From positions 215,382 through 279,381 of the forward strand of contig NZ_FNGC01000005.1 of assembly GCF_900102785.1 (NCBI RefSeq): a stretch of 64,000 nucleotides of DNA, given 5' to 3'. Positions 1 through 7,945 of the stretch are shown here, one piece after another. Every line of letters begins with the position of its first letter. Position 1 is the first letter of the stretch. The notes beneath the pieces were generated by a model. That model had not been told where the DNA came from and did no database searches. It saw only the letters and a list, made by a program, of their open reading frames with translations. A program made the position numbers and the translations under genes. The stretch comes from Arthrobacter sp. ok362. Lineage in GTDB: Bacteria; Actinomycetota; Actinomycetes; Actinomycetales; Micrococcaceae.

Positions 1-352
1 CGATGCCCGGAAGGAACTTCACCGGGCGGATGTTGGCCCACTGGTCGAAGTTCTGGGTGATGTTCAGGCGCAGGCCCCAGAGGCTGATGTGGTCCGGGAC
101 ATTTTCCCAGCCGACGGCACCGAAGTATATGGCGTCGAAGTCCTTCAGGGTTTCCAGGCCCTTGGGGTCCATCATCTGGCCGGTCTTTTCGTAGTAGCCG
201 CAGCCCCACGGGAACTCGGTCCAGTCAAAGGCGAACTTCCCGGCGGAGTTCTCCGCCAGGGCGTCCAGGACGCGGCGGCCGGCGGAGACAACTTCCTTGC
301 CGACGCCGTCGGCGGGAATTGAAGCGATGCTGAATTTCTGGGTGGCGCTCAT
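1..352 (-). CDS. Tartrate/D-malate dehydrogenase, N-terminal part (runs off left edge)
   Basis: Only the first 117 codons are present; the gene continues past the left edge. The encoded start (MSATQKFSIASIPADGVGKE) and the later segment FDAIYFGAVGWENVPDHISLWGLRLNI match the TtuC/DmlA branch of the isopropylmalate dehydrogenase superfamily, which oxidatively decarboxylates D-malate or tartrate with NAD. The Mg/substrate-binding C-terminal half is not visible, so the exact substrate cannot be assigned. A strong GAGGAGG ribosome binding site lies 7 bases before the ATG. The LysR gene just upstream on the same strand and a shared ATAG-N7-CTAT motif in both promoters suggest that this regulator controls it. 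Confidence 0.85.
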   Translation of the reverse strand, partial: MSATQKFSIASIPADGVGKEVVSAGRRVLDALAENSAGKFAFDWTEFPWGCGYYEKTGQMMDPKGLETLKDFDAIYFGAVGWENVPDHISLWGLRLNITQNFDQWANIRPVKFLPGI

Positions 353-458
353 GTGCCTACCTCCTCGTTGAGTGTGTTAGCAGCGTCACACTGCTTGTCC
401 TCTTCAAGTAGACGGCCCGGCACCAGCCGCCGTCCAAGACCAAGATTCGATGCGCTAA

Positions 459-473
459 ATAGGCTCAACCTAT
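459..473. promoter_or_regulatory. Probable LysR operator before the tartrate dehydrogenase gene
   Basis: ATAG-N7-CTAT inverted repeat (extended AATAGG-N5-CCTATT at 458-474), about 107 bases before the start codon. It matches the T-N11-A architecture of LysR sites. The same ATAG-N7-CTAT pattern occurs at 1473-1487 ahead of the LysR gene. Function is inferred from position and symmetry only. Confidence 0.5.
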
Positions 474-493
474 TGGTCGCCGGCGTGGGGCCC

Positions 494-1384
494 TTAGGCG
501 GCCGCCACATGCAGCTCTGCGACGGCCAAGAAGGCTTTGGCGGCGGGCGTCAGGTCGTCCTTCCGGCTCAGGATGGCGACGTCGAGATGGGACACGGGTT
601 CGATCAGCAGGGTCCGCAATCCTGACTTGTGCGCCAGCGGCGCCCAGGATGAGGGCATCACGGCGTGGCCCACCCCGGCCAGGACCAGCGGCAGGATCGA
701 GGTCCGGTGCGCGACCTCCACCACGATTTCAGTGTTGACGCCACGGGCCAGCGCATCGTCGACCAGCCAGCGCATCAGGGACCCGCGCTGGCTTGCGATC
801 AGCCGGTGACCGCCCAGATCCTCACGCTGAATGGCCGTCCCCGGACCGTACGTGTCCGCCTGCGGGTTGACGATGAGGATCAACGGCTGGCGCTCAAGCT
901 CCAGGACCTGGACGCCCAGGACTCGGATGGGGTTTGGGGATCCGGCCAGGCCGATCTCGGTGCTGCCGCTGCGGACGGACTCAACTACCTCCTCGGGCGT
1001 GAACGCCGCACTGACGTTGAGCCGCACCGACGGATGCGCCCGGGTGTACTCGGCGATCATGGACGTCAGCGGCTCAATGCCGGGGGAGGGCATAGTGATA
1101 ATGTCCAACCGCCCGCTCCGCACGCCCCGCAGCGCCTGCACCGCGGACTGCGCGGCATCCAGGTCCCGCATGACGAGTCTGGCCGGCCCGACGAGTTCCT
1201 TGCCCGCTTCGCTGAGCACCGCGCGGCGGCCGATGCGGTGAAAGAGCGGCACCCCAAGGTCCTTCTCCAGGCCCGCGATTGTCTGGGAGAGGGACGGCTG
1301 GGCGATGAGCAGGTGCTCTGCGGCGCGGTTGAAACCGTCGTGGTCAACGACGGCCAGAAAATACTTCAGCTTCCGTGTGTCCAC
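494..1384 (-). CDS. LysR-family transcriptional regulator
   Basis: A 296-residue protein of normal LysR length. The N-terminal winged helix-turn-helix lies at about residues 1-60, with FNRAAEHLLIAQPSLSQTIAGLEKDLG as the recognition segment, followed by a periplasmic-binding-protein-like effector domain from about residue 90. The GTG start at 1384 is chosen because AAGGAG lies 5 bases before it; the frame is open 22 codons further upstream but without such a site. It sits directly upstream of the tartrate/malate dehydrogenase gene on the same strand. Two ATAG-N7-CTAT sites, one before each gene, suggest autoregulation plus control of that dehydrogenase by a dicarboxylate-type effector. The effector itself is a guess. 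Confidence 0.88.
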   Translation of the reverse strand: MDTRKLKYFLAVVDHDGFNRAAEHLLIAQPSLSQTIAGLEKDLGVPLFHRIGRRAVLSEAGKELVGPARLVMRDLDAAQSAVQALRGVRSGRLDIITMPSPGIEPLTSMIAEYTRAHPSVRLNVSAAFTPEEVVESVRSGSTEIGLAGSPNPIRVLGVQVLELERQPLILIVNPQADTYGPGTAIQREDLGGHRLIASQRGSLMRWLVDDALARGVNTEIVVEVAHRTSILPLVLAGVGHAVMPSSWAPLAHKSGLRTLLIEPVSHLDVAILSRKDDLTPAAKAFLAVAELHVAAA

Positions 1385-1472
1385 GCCAGCTCCTTCACGG
1401 TCCGGTCCTGGGGCTCGCGGTGCCCTGGAATACACGCCCGAGGGTGGCATCGCGTGAGGACCGTAAGCATAG

Positions 1473-1487
1473 ATAGCCTACGCCTAT
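1473..1487. promoter_or_regulatory. Probable LysR autoregulatory site
   Basis: GATAGCCTACGCCTATC contains ATAG-N7-CTAT, the same spacing and arms as the site at 459-473. It lies about 89 bases upstream of the LysR GTG start. The call rests on the match between the two sites; binding is inferred. Confidence 0.45.
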
Positions 1488-1649
1488 CAGGACAGGGCGG
1501 GCAGCCTGCCCGGCATTGCTGACGGTCTGGTCGGGCTGTTCCTGCGGGCCTAGAATCGGGCTGGGCGCAAGGAGCCAAGGCACCGGCCGGAAACGCCCGC
1601 GGGAGAATCAAGTCCCTGTTCCACCGGTGCCAGTAGGGGGAGGACCGCC

Positions 1650-3179
1650 ATGGAGACCACCGGAAAACTTGAAACGGAACAAAAGTACGACGCCGAGACC
1701 TCCTCAACGCTTCCGGACCTGCCGGGAATCCAGGGTGTGGACCACGTCGCGGAGCCCGTGACGGATCACCTTGAGGCTGTGTACTTCGACACCCCGGCCC
1801 TGACCCTCGCCGCACGGCGCCTGACCCTGCGGCGGCGCACGGGCGGAGCGGACGCCGGGTGGCACCTCAAGCTTCCCGCCGGAACGGACCAGCGGGAGGA
1901 AATCCATGCACCGCTGGGCCAGCCGGAGACCGTTCCTGAAGAACTGTCAGATCGTCTGCAAGTATTCACACGGGGCGACGAACTGGTGCCCGTCGCCCGG
2001 CTGAGTACGCGGCGCACCACCTACCGGCTCTACGGGCCTGAGGGTGAGCACCTGGCCGACTTCGCCGACGACCTCGTCCATGCCGAGGCCCTGCAGCCGC
2101 CAGGGCCGGCCCTCGACTGGCGTGAATGGGAGCTCGAACTCGTCCACGGAACCCGGGAGTTCCTCGACGCTACCGCCGAAACCCTGACGTCCACGGGAGC
2201 AGGCCACTCCGCCTATCCGTCCAAACTGGCCCGAACTTTTGGGGATGCCTGGCCGGCCGAACTCAGTCCCCGGACCGGAAAACCCCGGAAGAAACTCCGG
2301 AAGAAGGGGCCGGCAGCCGACGTCGTGACGGCCTATCTGGACGCACGGATCGAGGACTACATCGCCCATGATCCGGGCGTGCGGCTGGGGACACCGGATT
2401 CCGTCCACAAGATGCGGTCAGCGACCCGCCGGGCGCGCTCCGCCCTGGCCACCTATCGCAAACTCTTCAACCGCGCAGCGGTCCGGGAACTCCAGGCTGA
2501 ACTGAAGTGGCTGGGCCAGATCCTGGGTCCGGCCCGCGACGCCGAAGTCATGCTGGAGCGGCTTCGCCAGCACCTGGTGGAACTCCCCGAAGAACAGAGG
2601 TCCGGCTCTTTGAACCAGATGATCGAACTGGAGCTGGTCGCAGCCCACAACGCAGGTTACAGAAACGTCCTCCAGACGCTCCAGACCGACCGCTATTTCC
2701 GTCTCCTTGGCTCCCTTGAGGACTTCCGGGACCACCCGCCTGCCAAGCCTCGCGCCTTCCGCCCCGCGCGCAAAGTGACGGGAAAGCTGGTGAACAAGGC
2801 AGCAAAACGGGTGGAGCGTTCCCGGAAGGCCGTCAAACGCTCCGCCGGCCGGACCGCCGGCGACACGGCGCTGCACGAGGTCCGAAAAGACGCCAAACGC
2901 CTGCGCCACGCGGGCGAATCGGTCATGGAGATCCACGGCAAACGCGCCGTCAAGCTCACTAAATCCGCTGGACGGCTCCAGAGCGTACTCGGCGACCATC
3001 AAGACAGCGTCATGGCGACCGCCCTGCTGCGGAGACTGGCGGCCATCCCGGACCTGCCCGTCGACGCTGATCTCGGCTTGCAAAGTTTGCTGGAGATGGA
3101 AGAACGCATTGCCCGGAAGACGGAGAAGAAAGCCCGCAAGGCAGGGAAAAAGCTTCGCGGCCTGCGGCTCCGCTCCTGA
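1650..3179 (+). CDS. CYTH and CHAD domain protein
   Basis: A 509-residue two-domain protein. The N-terminal CYTH domain opens with the ExExK signature (ETEQK, residues 8-12) and holds the Arg/Lys-rich strands of the triphosphate tunnel fold to about residue 200. A basic linker leads into a CHAD domain (about 225-505), with its conserved histidines visible in VHKMRSATRRAR (near residue 252) and HEVRKDAKRLRHAGE (near 408). CYTH enzymes act on inorganic triphosphate or related polyphosphates, and CHAD domains bind polyphosphate granules, so a role in polyphosphate turnover is likely. A GGGGGAGG site precedes the ATG. It stands alone between unrelated genes. Confidence 0.85.
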   Translation: METTGKLETEQKYDAETSSTLPDLPGIQGVDHVAEPVTDHLEAVYFDTPALTLAARRLTLRRRTGGADAGWHLKLPAGTDQREEIHAPLGQPETVPEELSDRLQVFTRGDELVPVARLSTRRTTYRLYGPEGEHLADFADDLVHAEALQPPGPALDWREWELELVHGTREFLDATAETLTSTGAGHSAYPSKLARTFGDAWPAELSPRTGKPRKKLRKKGPAADVVTAYLDARIEDYIAHDPGVRLGTPDSVHKMRSATRRARSALATYRKLFNRAAVRELQAELKWLGQILGPARDAEVMLERLRQHLVELPEEQRSGSLNQMIELELVAAHNAGYRNVLQTLQTDRYFRLLGSLEDFRDHPPAKPRAFRPARKVTGKLVNKAAKRVERSRKAVKRSAGRTAGDTALHEVRKDAKRLRHAGESVMEIHGKRAVKLTKSAGRLQSVLGDHQDSVMATALLRRLAAIPDLPVDADLGLQSLLEMEERIARKTEKKARKAGKKLRGLRLRS

Positions 3180-3287
3180 TCCGGGAACGCGGAGGCCACC
3201 TGTCGTTTTACTGGTCGGACAGCGAGCGGGCAATCGCGGCAACTGTGCCGCCGTGGCGTTGCCGGGGCCTGCGTGTCAGGATCAGTC

Positions 3288-4226
3288 ATGACCGACCGTC
3301 TGATGCTGCTCGATACCGCGTCGCTGTACTTTCGCGCGTTCTACGGCGTGCCCGACACGATCCGCCGCGCCGACGGCACCCCGGTGAACGCCGTCCGCGG
3401 GCTGCTCGACATGATCGCGCGGCTCACCACCGACTACGACGCGACGCATCTCGTTGCGTGCTGGGACGACGATTGGCGTCCGCAGTGGCGGGTGGACCTC
3501 ATCCCGAGCTACAAGTCGCATCGAGTCGCCGAGGTGGTGGCCGGCGCCCCTGATGTGGAAGTCGTGCCGGACGCGCTCGAGGCGCAGATTCCGATGATCC
3601 GCCGGGTGCTCGAGCTCGCCGGCATCGCCGTCGTTGGGGCTGCCGAACACGAGGCCGACGACGTCATCGGCACCTACGCCAGCCACGCCGAGCTTCCGGT
3701 CGACGTGGTGACGGGCGACCGTGATCTCTTCCAGGTCGTCGACGACGCCCGTCAGGTGCGGGTGATCTACACCGCGCGCGGGATGAAGAACCTCGAAGTG
3801 CTGACCGACGCCGTCGTCGTCGGCAAGTACCGCGTGCTGCCCGGGCAGTATGCCGACTACGCGACCCTGCGCGGTGACAGCTCTGACGGGCTGCCGGGCG
3901 TCGCCGGCATCGGCGAGAAAACCGCCGCGTCGCTGCTCGGGGAGTACGGCACGCTCGACGGGCTGCTCGCGGCTGCCGCGGACGCAGGGAGCGGGCTATC
4001 CACTGCCGTGCGGTCGAAGCTCGCCGCGGCGGCGGACTACCTCACGGTCGCGCCCGCCGTCGTGAAGATCGTGCGGGACCTGGAGCTGCCGACGCTCGAG
4101 GCGGCGGGCGCGCAACTGCACCCGGTCCTCGGCGGTTCGTGGGCCGACCTTGAGCGTCTCGCCACAGAGTGGAACCTCGGCGGCTCCGTCGGGCGGCTCC
4201 GCGAGGCATTCGACCTGCGTCGGTAG
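3288..4226 (+). CDS. 5'-3' exonuclease (FEN-like, PolA exonuclease domain family)
   Basis: A 312-residue stand-alone 5'-3' exonuclease related to the N-terminal domain of DNA polymerase I. The metal-binding acidic residues are visible in LLDTASLYFRAFYG (N-terminus), EADDVIGT (near residue 122) and TGDRDLFQ (near 141). The helix-3-turn-helix DNA-binding segment GDSSDGLPGVAGIGEKTAASLL follows near residue 195. It would process flaps or RNA primers in the cytoplasm. The ATG at 3288 has AGGA 6 bases upstream; an in-frame ATG 5 codons earlier is less well placed. Codon choice looks even more GC-extreme than the neighbours (many CTCG and GCG runs), an impression that should be measured. Confidence 0.9.
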   Translation: MTDRLMLLDTASLYFRAFYGVPDTIRRADGTPVNAVRGLLDMIARLTTDYDATHLVACWDDDWRPQWRVDLIPSYKSHRVAEVVAGAPDVEVVPDALEAQIPMIRRVLELAGIAVVGAAEHEADDVIGTYASHAELPVDVVTGDRDLFQVVDDARQVRVIYTARGMKNLEVLTDAVVVGKYRVLPGQYADYATLRGDSSDGLPGVAGIGEKTAASLLGEYGTLDGLLAAAADAGSGLSTAVRSKLAAAADYLTVAPAVVKIVRDLELPTLEAAGAQLHPVLGGSWADLERLATEWNLGGSVGRLREAFDLRR

Positions 4227-4259
4227 GAAGAGCCCGTGGATTGTGTGGACAAAAGGCCG

Positions 4260-4293
4260 GGGCGGAGGTGCGATCCGGACCGCACCTCCGCCC
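4260..4293. terminator. Bidirectional hairpin terminator
   Basis: Perfect 13-bp stem (GGGCGGAGGTGCG paired with its complement) around an 8-base loop, between the exonuclease gene and the converging CsbD-like gene. A short T-rich stretch follows on the + side. Confidence 0.75.
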
Positions 4294-4308
4294 TCCGGCT
4301 GCCTGTTT

Positions 4309-4485
4309 TCAGTGTTTCTTGAAGGCGTCCTTGACTTTTTCGCCGGCCTGCTTCAGGTCTGCTTTGACTTGGTGGCTCTTGCCTTCGGCCTTCAGCTTTT
4401 CGTCGCCGGTGGCTTTGCCAGCCGTCTCTTTGCCTTTGCCGTGGAGTTTCTCGGCGGCATTGTGGATCTTGTCACCCAGGCCCAT
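4309..4485 (-). CDS. CsbD-like stress protein
   Basis: A 58-residue, highly charged, Lys- and Glu-rich helical protein: MGLGDKIHNAAEKLHGKGKE at the start, then TAGKATGDEKLKAEGK. This pattern is typical of the CsbD family, small general-stress proteins of unknown biochemical function. The start is placed at the MGLGDK methionine because AAGGAGG lies 6 bases upstream; an upstream in-frame methionine would add a GC-rich leader without family similarity. It is a single gene facing the exonuclease gene across a shared terminator. Stress-sigma control is known for CsbD elsewhere, but no such promoter is obvious here. Confidence 0.88.
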   Translation of the reverse strand: MGLGDKIHNAAEKLHGKGKETAGKATGDEKLKAEGKSHQVKADLKQAGEKVKDAFKKH

Positions 4486-4535
4486 GATGATCCTCCTTAT
4501 TTGGTCGCCCCCGGGACGTGAATGCCATGGAGGCC

Positions 4536-4547
4536 ACAATTAATTGT
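4536..4547. promoter_or_regulatory. 12-bp palindrome upstream of the CsbD-like gene
   Basis: Perfect palindrome ACAATTAATTGT about 50 bases upstream of the CsbD-like start codon, AT-rich in a GC-rich setting. It could be an operator or promoter element. No binding protein is suggested. Confidence 0.25.
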
Positions 4548-4691
4548 AGGGACAGAAGTGCCGAAAGTGGGGGGCGATAGTCCATCACCATTTGCGGTGG
4601 TCCGGGCCGCCGTGGTGTTCCCGGGGTCATTTCCGGGAGGGCCATCGGCAGGGGTCAGCGCCCGAAGCGGGGGCTGCCGTAAGCGGCGGTG

Positions 4692-5309
4692 TTAGTCGGC
4701 GAGGATGCGGTAGAGCGCGCGGCGGGTGTCATCGATTACTTCCATTGCGGCATTGCGTTGTTCCTCGGATGCCGAGAAGCGGAACTGGTGGATGACTCCC
4801 ATGAGCTTGCCCACGCTCTGGTGAAACGCCGGCCCGGATCCCTGAGGATCGGTGTTCCACGCGTTCCCCAACTCCTCGGCGTGATCGGCCACATAAGCCT
4901 TGCCCGCCTCGGTGAGCGTGAACTCAGTGCGCCGGCCGTCACCCACGGGCGCGATCAGCTCCTCATCAACGAGCTGCTGGAGCGTCGGGTAGACGGACCC
5001 CGGGCTCGGACGCCAGGCCCCCGACGTCTTATCGGCAATTGTCTTGATCAGCCCGTAGCCGTTGGACGGTGATTCGGCCAAGAGGGACAGAATCGCCGAA
5101 CGAACATCGCCCCTGTTGGCCCGCCGTGAACCGCCGGGACCAAAGCCGGGACCGAATCCTGGCCCGAATCCCGGACCGAAACCTGGCCCAAACCCGCGGC
5201 CCGGCCCGAAACCGCCGTGTCCGTGGGGTCCGCGCCGGCTCCTGCCGCGACCGAAGCGTCCCGGCGTGGGTGCGCCGTCCGTGAATTTGTCCTCGTGAAT
5301 GCCTTTCAT
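4692..5309 (-). CDS. PadR-family regulator with N-terminal FGPG repeats
   Basis: A 205-residue PadR-type regulator. The winged helix runs from about residue 75 (GDVRSAILSLLAESPSNGYGLIKTIADKT ... GSVYPTLQQLVDEELI), followed by the wing RRTEFTLTEAGKAYV and a C-terminal helical dimerisation segment. The N-terminus is unusual: an Arg/Gly/His-rich tail ending in five tandem FGPG units (DNA 5133-5192). The ATG at 5309 is preferred over an in-frame GTG at 5354 because the latter falls inside a candidate operator. PadR proteins usually repress a neighbouring transporter or their own gene; no obvious target is adjacent, so autoregulation is the simplest reading. Confidence 0.85.
   Translation of the reverse strand: MKGIHEDKFTDGAPTPGRFGRGRSRRGPHGHGGFGPGRGFGPGFGPGFGPGFGPGFGPGGSRRANRGDVRSAILSLLAESPSNGYGLIKTIADKTSGAWRPSPGSVYPTLQQLVDEELIAPVGDGRRTEFTLTEAGKAYVADHAEELGNAWNTDPQGSGPAFHQSVGKLMGVIHQFRFSASEEQRNAAMEVIDDTRRALYRILAD
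5133..5192 (-). repeat. Five tandem 12-bp units encoding (FGPG)5
   Basis: Five exactly phased 12-base units (5133-5144, 5145-5156, 5157-5168, 5169-5180, 5181-5192) in the PadR gene, each encoding Phe-Gly-Pro-Gly. Codons differ between units at third positions, so the repeat is old or selected at the protein level rather than a fresh slippage product. Confidence 0.85.
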
Positions 5310-5353
5310 AACGGCATCGCCCTTCCATGTCAGTTGAATCTTCCTGATGGTCA

Positions 5354-5385
5354 CCGATCAATCGGCGATAATTAACGATATATCG
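5354..5385. promoter_or_regulatory. Pair of candidate PadR operators
   Basis: Two related palindromes lie just upstream of the PadR gene: CCGATCAATCGG (5354-5365) and CGATATATCG (5376-5385, with ACCGATATATCGT on the minus strand). Both fit CCGAT-N2-ATCG. Palindromes of this kind are typical PadR targets, so they probably serve autorepression. Confidence 0.5.
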
Positions 5386-5462
5386 GTGAGTATCGCAGGT
5401 CAATGGTCGGTTCAACTGGATATTCGATGACTCCGGCAGGTTGCCAAGCGCCGGCGGACACG

Positions 5463-6377
5463 TCACTGAGACAGCAGGTCATCGAGCAGCCGTTGCACTT
5501 GCTCCGGCCGCTCGAGGTTCGCGAAGTGGCCGCAACGCGGGATCGTCACCTTCTGGACGTGCGGGACGATGCTGGCCAGCCGGACCAGGTCGGACGCAGG
5601 CGTGAACACATCGCGGTCCCCGCGGATCGCCAGGACGGGGGAGCGGATGCCGCGCCACTGGCCAAAATCGTAGTGCGCCGCAGCCCGGGCTGCCGCTGAG
5701 AAGCTGGCCGGCCGGGCGTCGTCGCCGAGCCCGCGGAGCACCCCGGCGGGGATGGTTGCGGGTTCTGCGAAGAATGGCGACATCAGCGGTCGCATCACAC
5801 GGGTGGTCCCGATTGCGCGGACCAGTGCCGACCCTGCCGGACCCAGGGCCGCCATGGAGCGCATGGCCAGCAGCATGCCAACAAATGCCGGAAACCTGAG
5901 CAGGCTGCGAAGCGGCTTGCGGGCCGCCCCGGACACGCCGAATGTGGTAGCCGAAATGGTGGCCACGCTGGCGGTGCGCTCCGGCTGCGCCGCGGCAATG
6001 TGCAACGCCACGAAGCCTCCCATTGAGTGGCCAACCAGGTTCCACCGCCGGTAGCCGAGTGAGTTCAGCACCTCGGTGACAGCCCGTGCCATTGCCTCAA
6101 TGCTGAATTGTTCCAGTCGGGCACCCGTGGTCGATTCACCCCAGCCCGGAAGATCAATCAGCACCCGATCATGGGCCGACGCCGCGGGAAGCAGCGCCCG
6201 GAAAGTAGTCCAGGATCCCGCGGCGCCATGAAGGTAGACATCCGCTGTGCCGGACGCGGTACGCCTGCCCCCGGTACCCCGCTGGACCCGTACCGTGCAG
6301 GGACCCAGCTCCGTGGGAACTAGCTCCCGCCGCAGCGCGGCCGTTCCCGTGGCGGCGGGTTCCTGCTGAACACTCAT
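5463..6377 (-). CDS. Alpha/beta-fold hydrolase
   Basis: A 304-residue alpha/beta hydrolase. The nucleophile elbow GHSMGG is near residue 118, the oxyanion-hole region is LHGAAGSWTTF, the acid is likely in RGDRDVFTPAS, and the catalytic His is in CGHFANLERPEQV. The fold fits esterases, lipases, haloperoxidase-like or C-C bond hydrolases; the substrate cannot be read from sequence. The start at 6377 has AGAAGG 5 bases upstream. It is leftward like the CDF gene ahead of it, 84 bases downstream of that gene's stop, so it could be the tail of the metal-resistance operon. Confidence 0.85.
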   Translation of the reverse strand: MSVQQEPAATGTAALRRELVPTELGPCTVRVQRGTGGRRTASGTADVYLHGAAGSWTTFRALLPAASAHDRVLIDLPGWGESTTGARLEQFSIEAMARAVTEVLNSLGYRRWNLVGHSMGGFVALHIAAAQPERTASVATISATTFGVSGAARKPLRSLLRFPAFVGMLLAMRSMAALGPAGSALVRAIGTTRVMRPLMSPFFAEPATIPAGVLRGLGDDARPASFSAAARAAAHYDFGQWRGIRSPVLAIRGDRDVFTPASDLVRLASIVPHVQKVTIPRCGHFANLERPEQVQRLLDDLLSQ

Positions 6378-6461
6378 GGTCACCTTCTGTCCATGGTCTT
6401 TGAAAGTCATGGTCTCTGAAAGTGATTCGGAGCAGCAGGGGTGGAGGACCGGAGGCCGCCG

Positions 6462-7571
6462 TTATCCGTGGCTCGGGGGACGAGCTGGTTCGGCCGGCCC
6501 TGCCTGGGCGAACGTGGGCACGGTCGTCACGGATCCCACGTTCGGGAGTGCCTGGCGGGTGGCGTGGTCGAGTTCGTCGTGGATAGTGGCAAGCTCCCCT
6601 AAAAGGGTGATCGCGGTCAGTGGGATGGAAACCTCGACGTGAAGCCGGTGGCCGGACCAGCGCAGCCGGGACGTTGCGCCCTCGGGGGCGTGGGCGGTGA
6701 CAACTGCTGCCAGGCGGTCCGTGAGGTTCGGGTCGACGCCGTCCATGAGCCGGCGCCCAATGTCGCGAATGGTTCCCCACAGCAGCACGGCGATTGCTGC
6801 GGAGATGAGCAGGCCCACGATCGGGTCCGCGAGGGGGAACCCGAGCCATATGCCGATGACTCCTGCGACGACGGCCAGTGAGGTGAAGCCGTCCGTGCGG
6901 GCGTGAATGCCATCGGCGACGAGCGCGGCGGAGCCGATCCGTCGTCCCACGCGGATCCTGTAGATCGCGACGAGTTCGTTGCCGGCAAAGCCCACAAGCC
7001 CGGCGGCGAGCACCCAGCCCAGGTTCTGGACCGGCTGGGGTTCAAAGAAACGGCGGATGGATTCGACGGCGGCCACGACGGCCGAGAGTGCGATCATCGC
7101 CACGATGAATAGCCCTGCGAGGTCCTCGGCACGGCCGAATCCGTAAGTGTACGTCCGGGTCGCGCGGCGGCGTCCGAGCAGGAAGGCGATCCACAGCGGC
7201 ACGGCGGTCAGGGCATCGGAAAAATTGTGGACCGTGTCCGCCAGCAACGCCACGGAGCCGCTGATGAGGACGATGACCAGCTGGAACAGTGACGTGGCCC
7301 CCAGCCCGAGCAGGGAGACCTTGACAGCGCGAATGCCCTGGGAGCTTGTCTCCATGGCTGAGTCGATCGAGTCTGCCGCATCATGGGAGTGGGGCACGAA
7401 GAGCTCTTGCAGCCACCCCTTGAACCCGGTCGCGTGAACATGCCCGTGCGGGCCGTGGTGATGGTGATGGTCGTCGTCGTGAGCTTGAAGGTCGCCCTTG
7501 TCTGCGCCGCGGTCAGAGTGACCGTGCGCGTGCGGGTGGATGTCGTGGCCGGGATGCATCGGCTGGTTCAT
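6462..7571 (-). CDS. Cation diffusion facilitator (CDF) metal exporter
   Basis: A 369-residue inner-membrane CDF transporter with six predicted membrane segments. Metal-site motifs HNFSD in segment 2 (ALLADTVHNFSDAL) and DGIHARTD in segment 5 match the HxxxD pairs that carry Zn, Co or Cd in this family. Residues 1-50 are exceptionally His-rich (for example HDDDHHHHHGPHGHVH), usual for divalent metal capture. The C-terminal cytoplasmic domain (from about 290) follows. Its ATG overlaps the stop of the ArsR/SmtB gene by 4 bases, so that metal sensor very likely controls it. Zn or Co efflux is the most likely role. Confidence 0.9.
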   Translation of the reverse strand: MNQPMHPGHDIHPHAHGHSDRGADKGDLQAHDDDHHHHHGPHGHVHATGFKGWLQELFVPHSHDAADSIDSAMETSSQGIRAVKVSLLGLGATSLFQLVIVLISGSVALLADTVHNFSDALTAVPLWIAFLLGRRRATRTYTYGFGRAEDLAGLFIVAMIALSAVVAAVESIRRFFEPQPVQNLGWVLAAGLVGFAGNELVAIYRIRVGRRIGSAALVADGIHARTDGFTSLAVVAGVIGIWLGFPLADPIVGLLISAAIAVLLWGTIRDIGRRLMDGVDPNLTDRLAAVVTAHAPEGATSRLRWSGHRLHVEVSIPLTAITLLGELATIHDELDHATRQALPNVGSVTTVPTFAQAGPAEPARPPSHG

Positions 7572-7945
7572 GCGCCGGTCTCCCTCTTGAGGCTGTGCGG
7601 AGCTGTGGTGTGATGCGGAGCTGTGCCGAGGGTGTGTTCGGCCTGGTGAATGGCGTCGGCCACGAGCTGCCAGGCGTGCCCATCCTGCAGGCGGTAGTAA
7701 ACCTTGGTGCCTTCCTGGCGGGTGGCGACCATGCGCGCCAGCCGCATCTTGGCCAGATGCTGGGAAACTGCAGCCGCAGATTTCCCGGCCTTTTCAGCAA
7801 GCACGTTGACGGGCAGTTCGCCGTGGCGTAGGGCCAGGATCAGCCTGACCCGGGTGGCATCGGCCAGCATGGCAAAAACCTCCACCGCCAGTTCGACGTA
7901 CTGGCTGTCCGCGGTGAGGGTGCAATCATCGCTATCTGCATTCAT
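7568..7945 (-). CDS. ArsR/SmtB-family metal-sensing repressor (CzrA/NmtR-like)
   Basis: A 125-residue winged-helix repressor: LADATRVRLILALRHGELPVNVLAEKAGKSAAAVSQHLAKMRLARMVATRQEGTKVYYRL. The alpha-5 helix DGHAWQLVADAIHQAEH carries the Asp-x-His and a downstream His/Glu/His cluster, resembling the Zn/Ni/Co sensing site of CzrA and NmtR, although the third ligand position holds Gln beside a His. It lacks the CVC motif of arsenic sensors. It overlaps the CDF gene and the DinB gene by 4 bases on either side, so it probably represses this cluster and releases it with divalent metal. A 20-bp inverted repeat covers its start codon. Confidence 0.9.
   Translation of the reverse strand: MNADSDDCTLTADSQYVELAVEVFAMLADATRVRLILALRHGELPVNVLAEKAGKSAAAVSQHLAKMRLARMVATRQEGTKVYYRLQDGHAWQLVADAIHQAEHTLGTAPHHTTAPHSLKRETGA

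Noticed and set aside
5310..5354. Longer PadR start at GTG 5354
   Set aside because: The GTG falls within one of two matching palindromes that look like operators, and the added residues have no family similarity.
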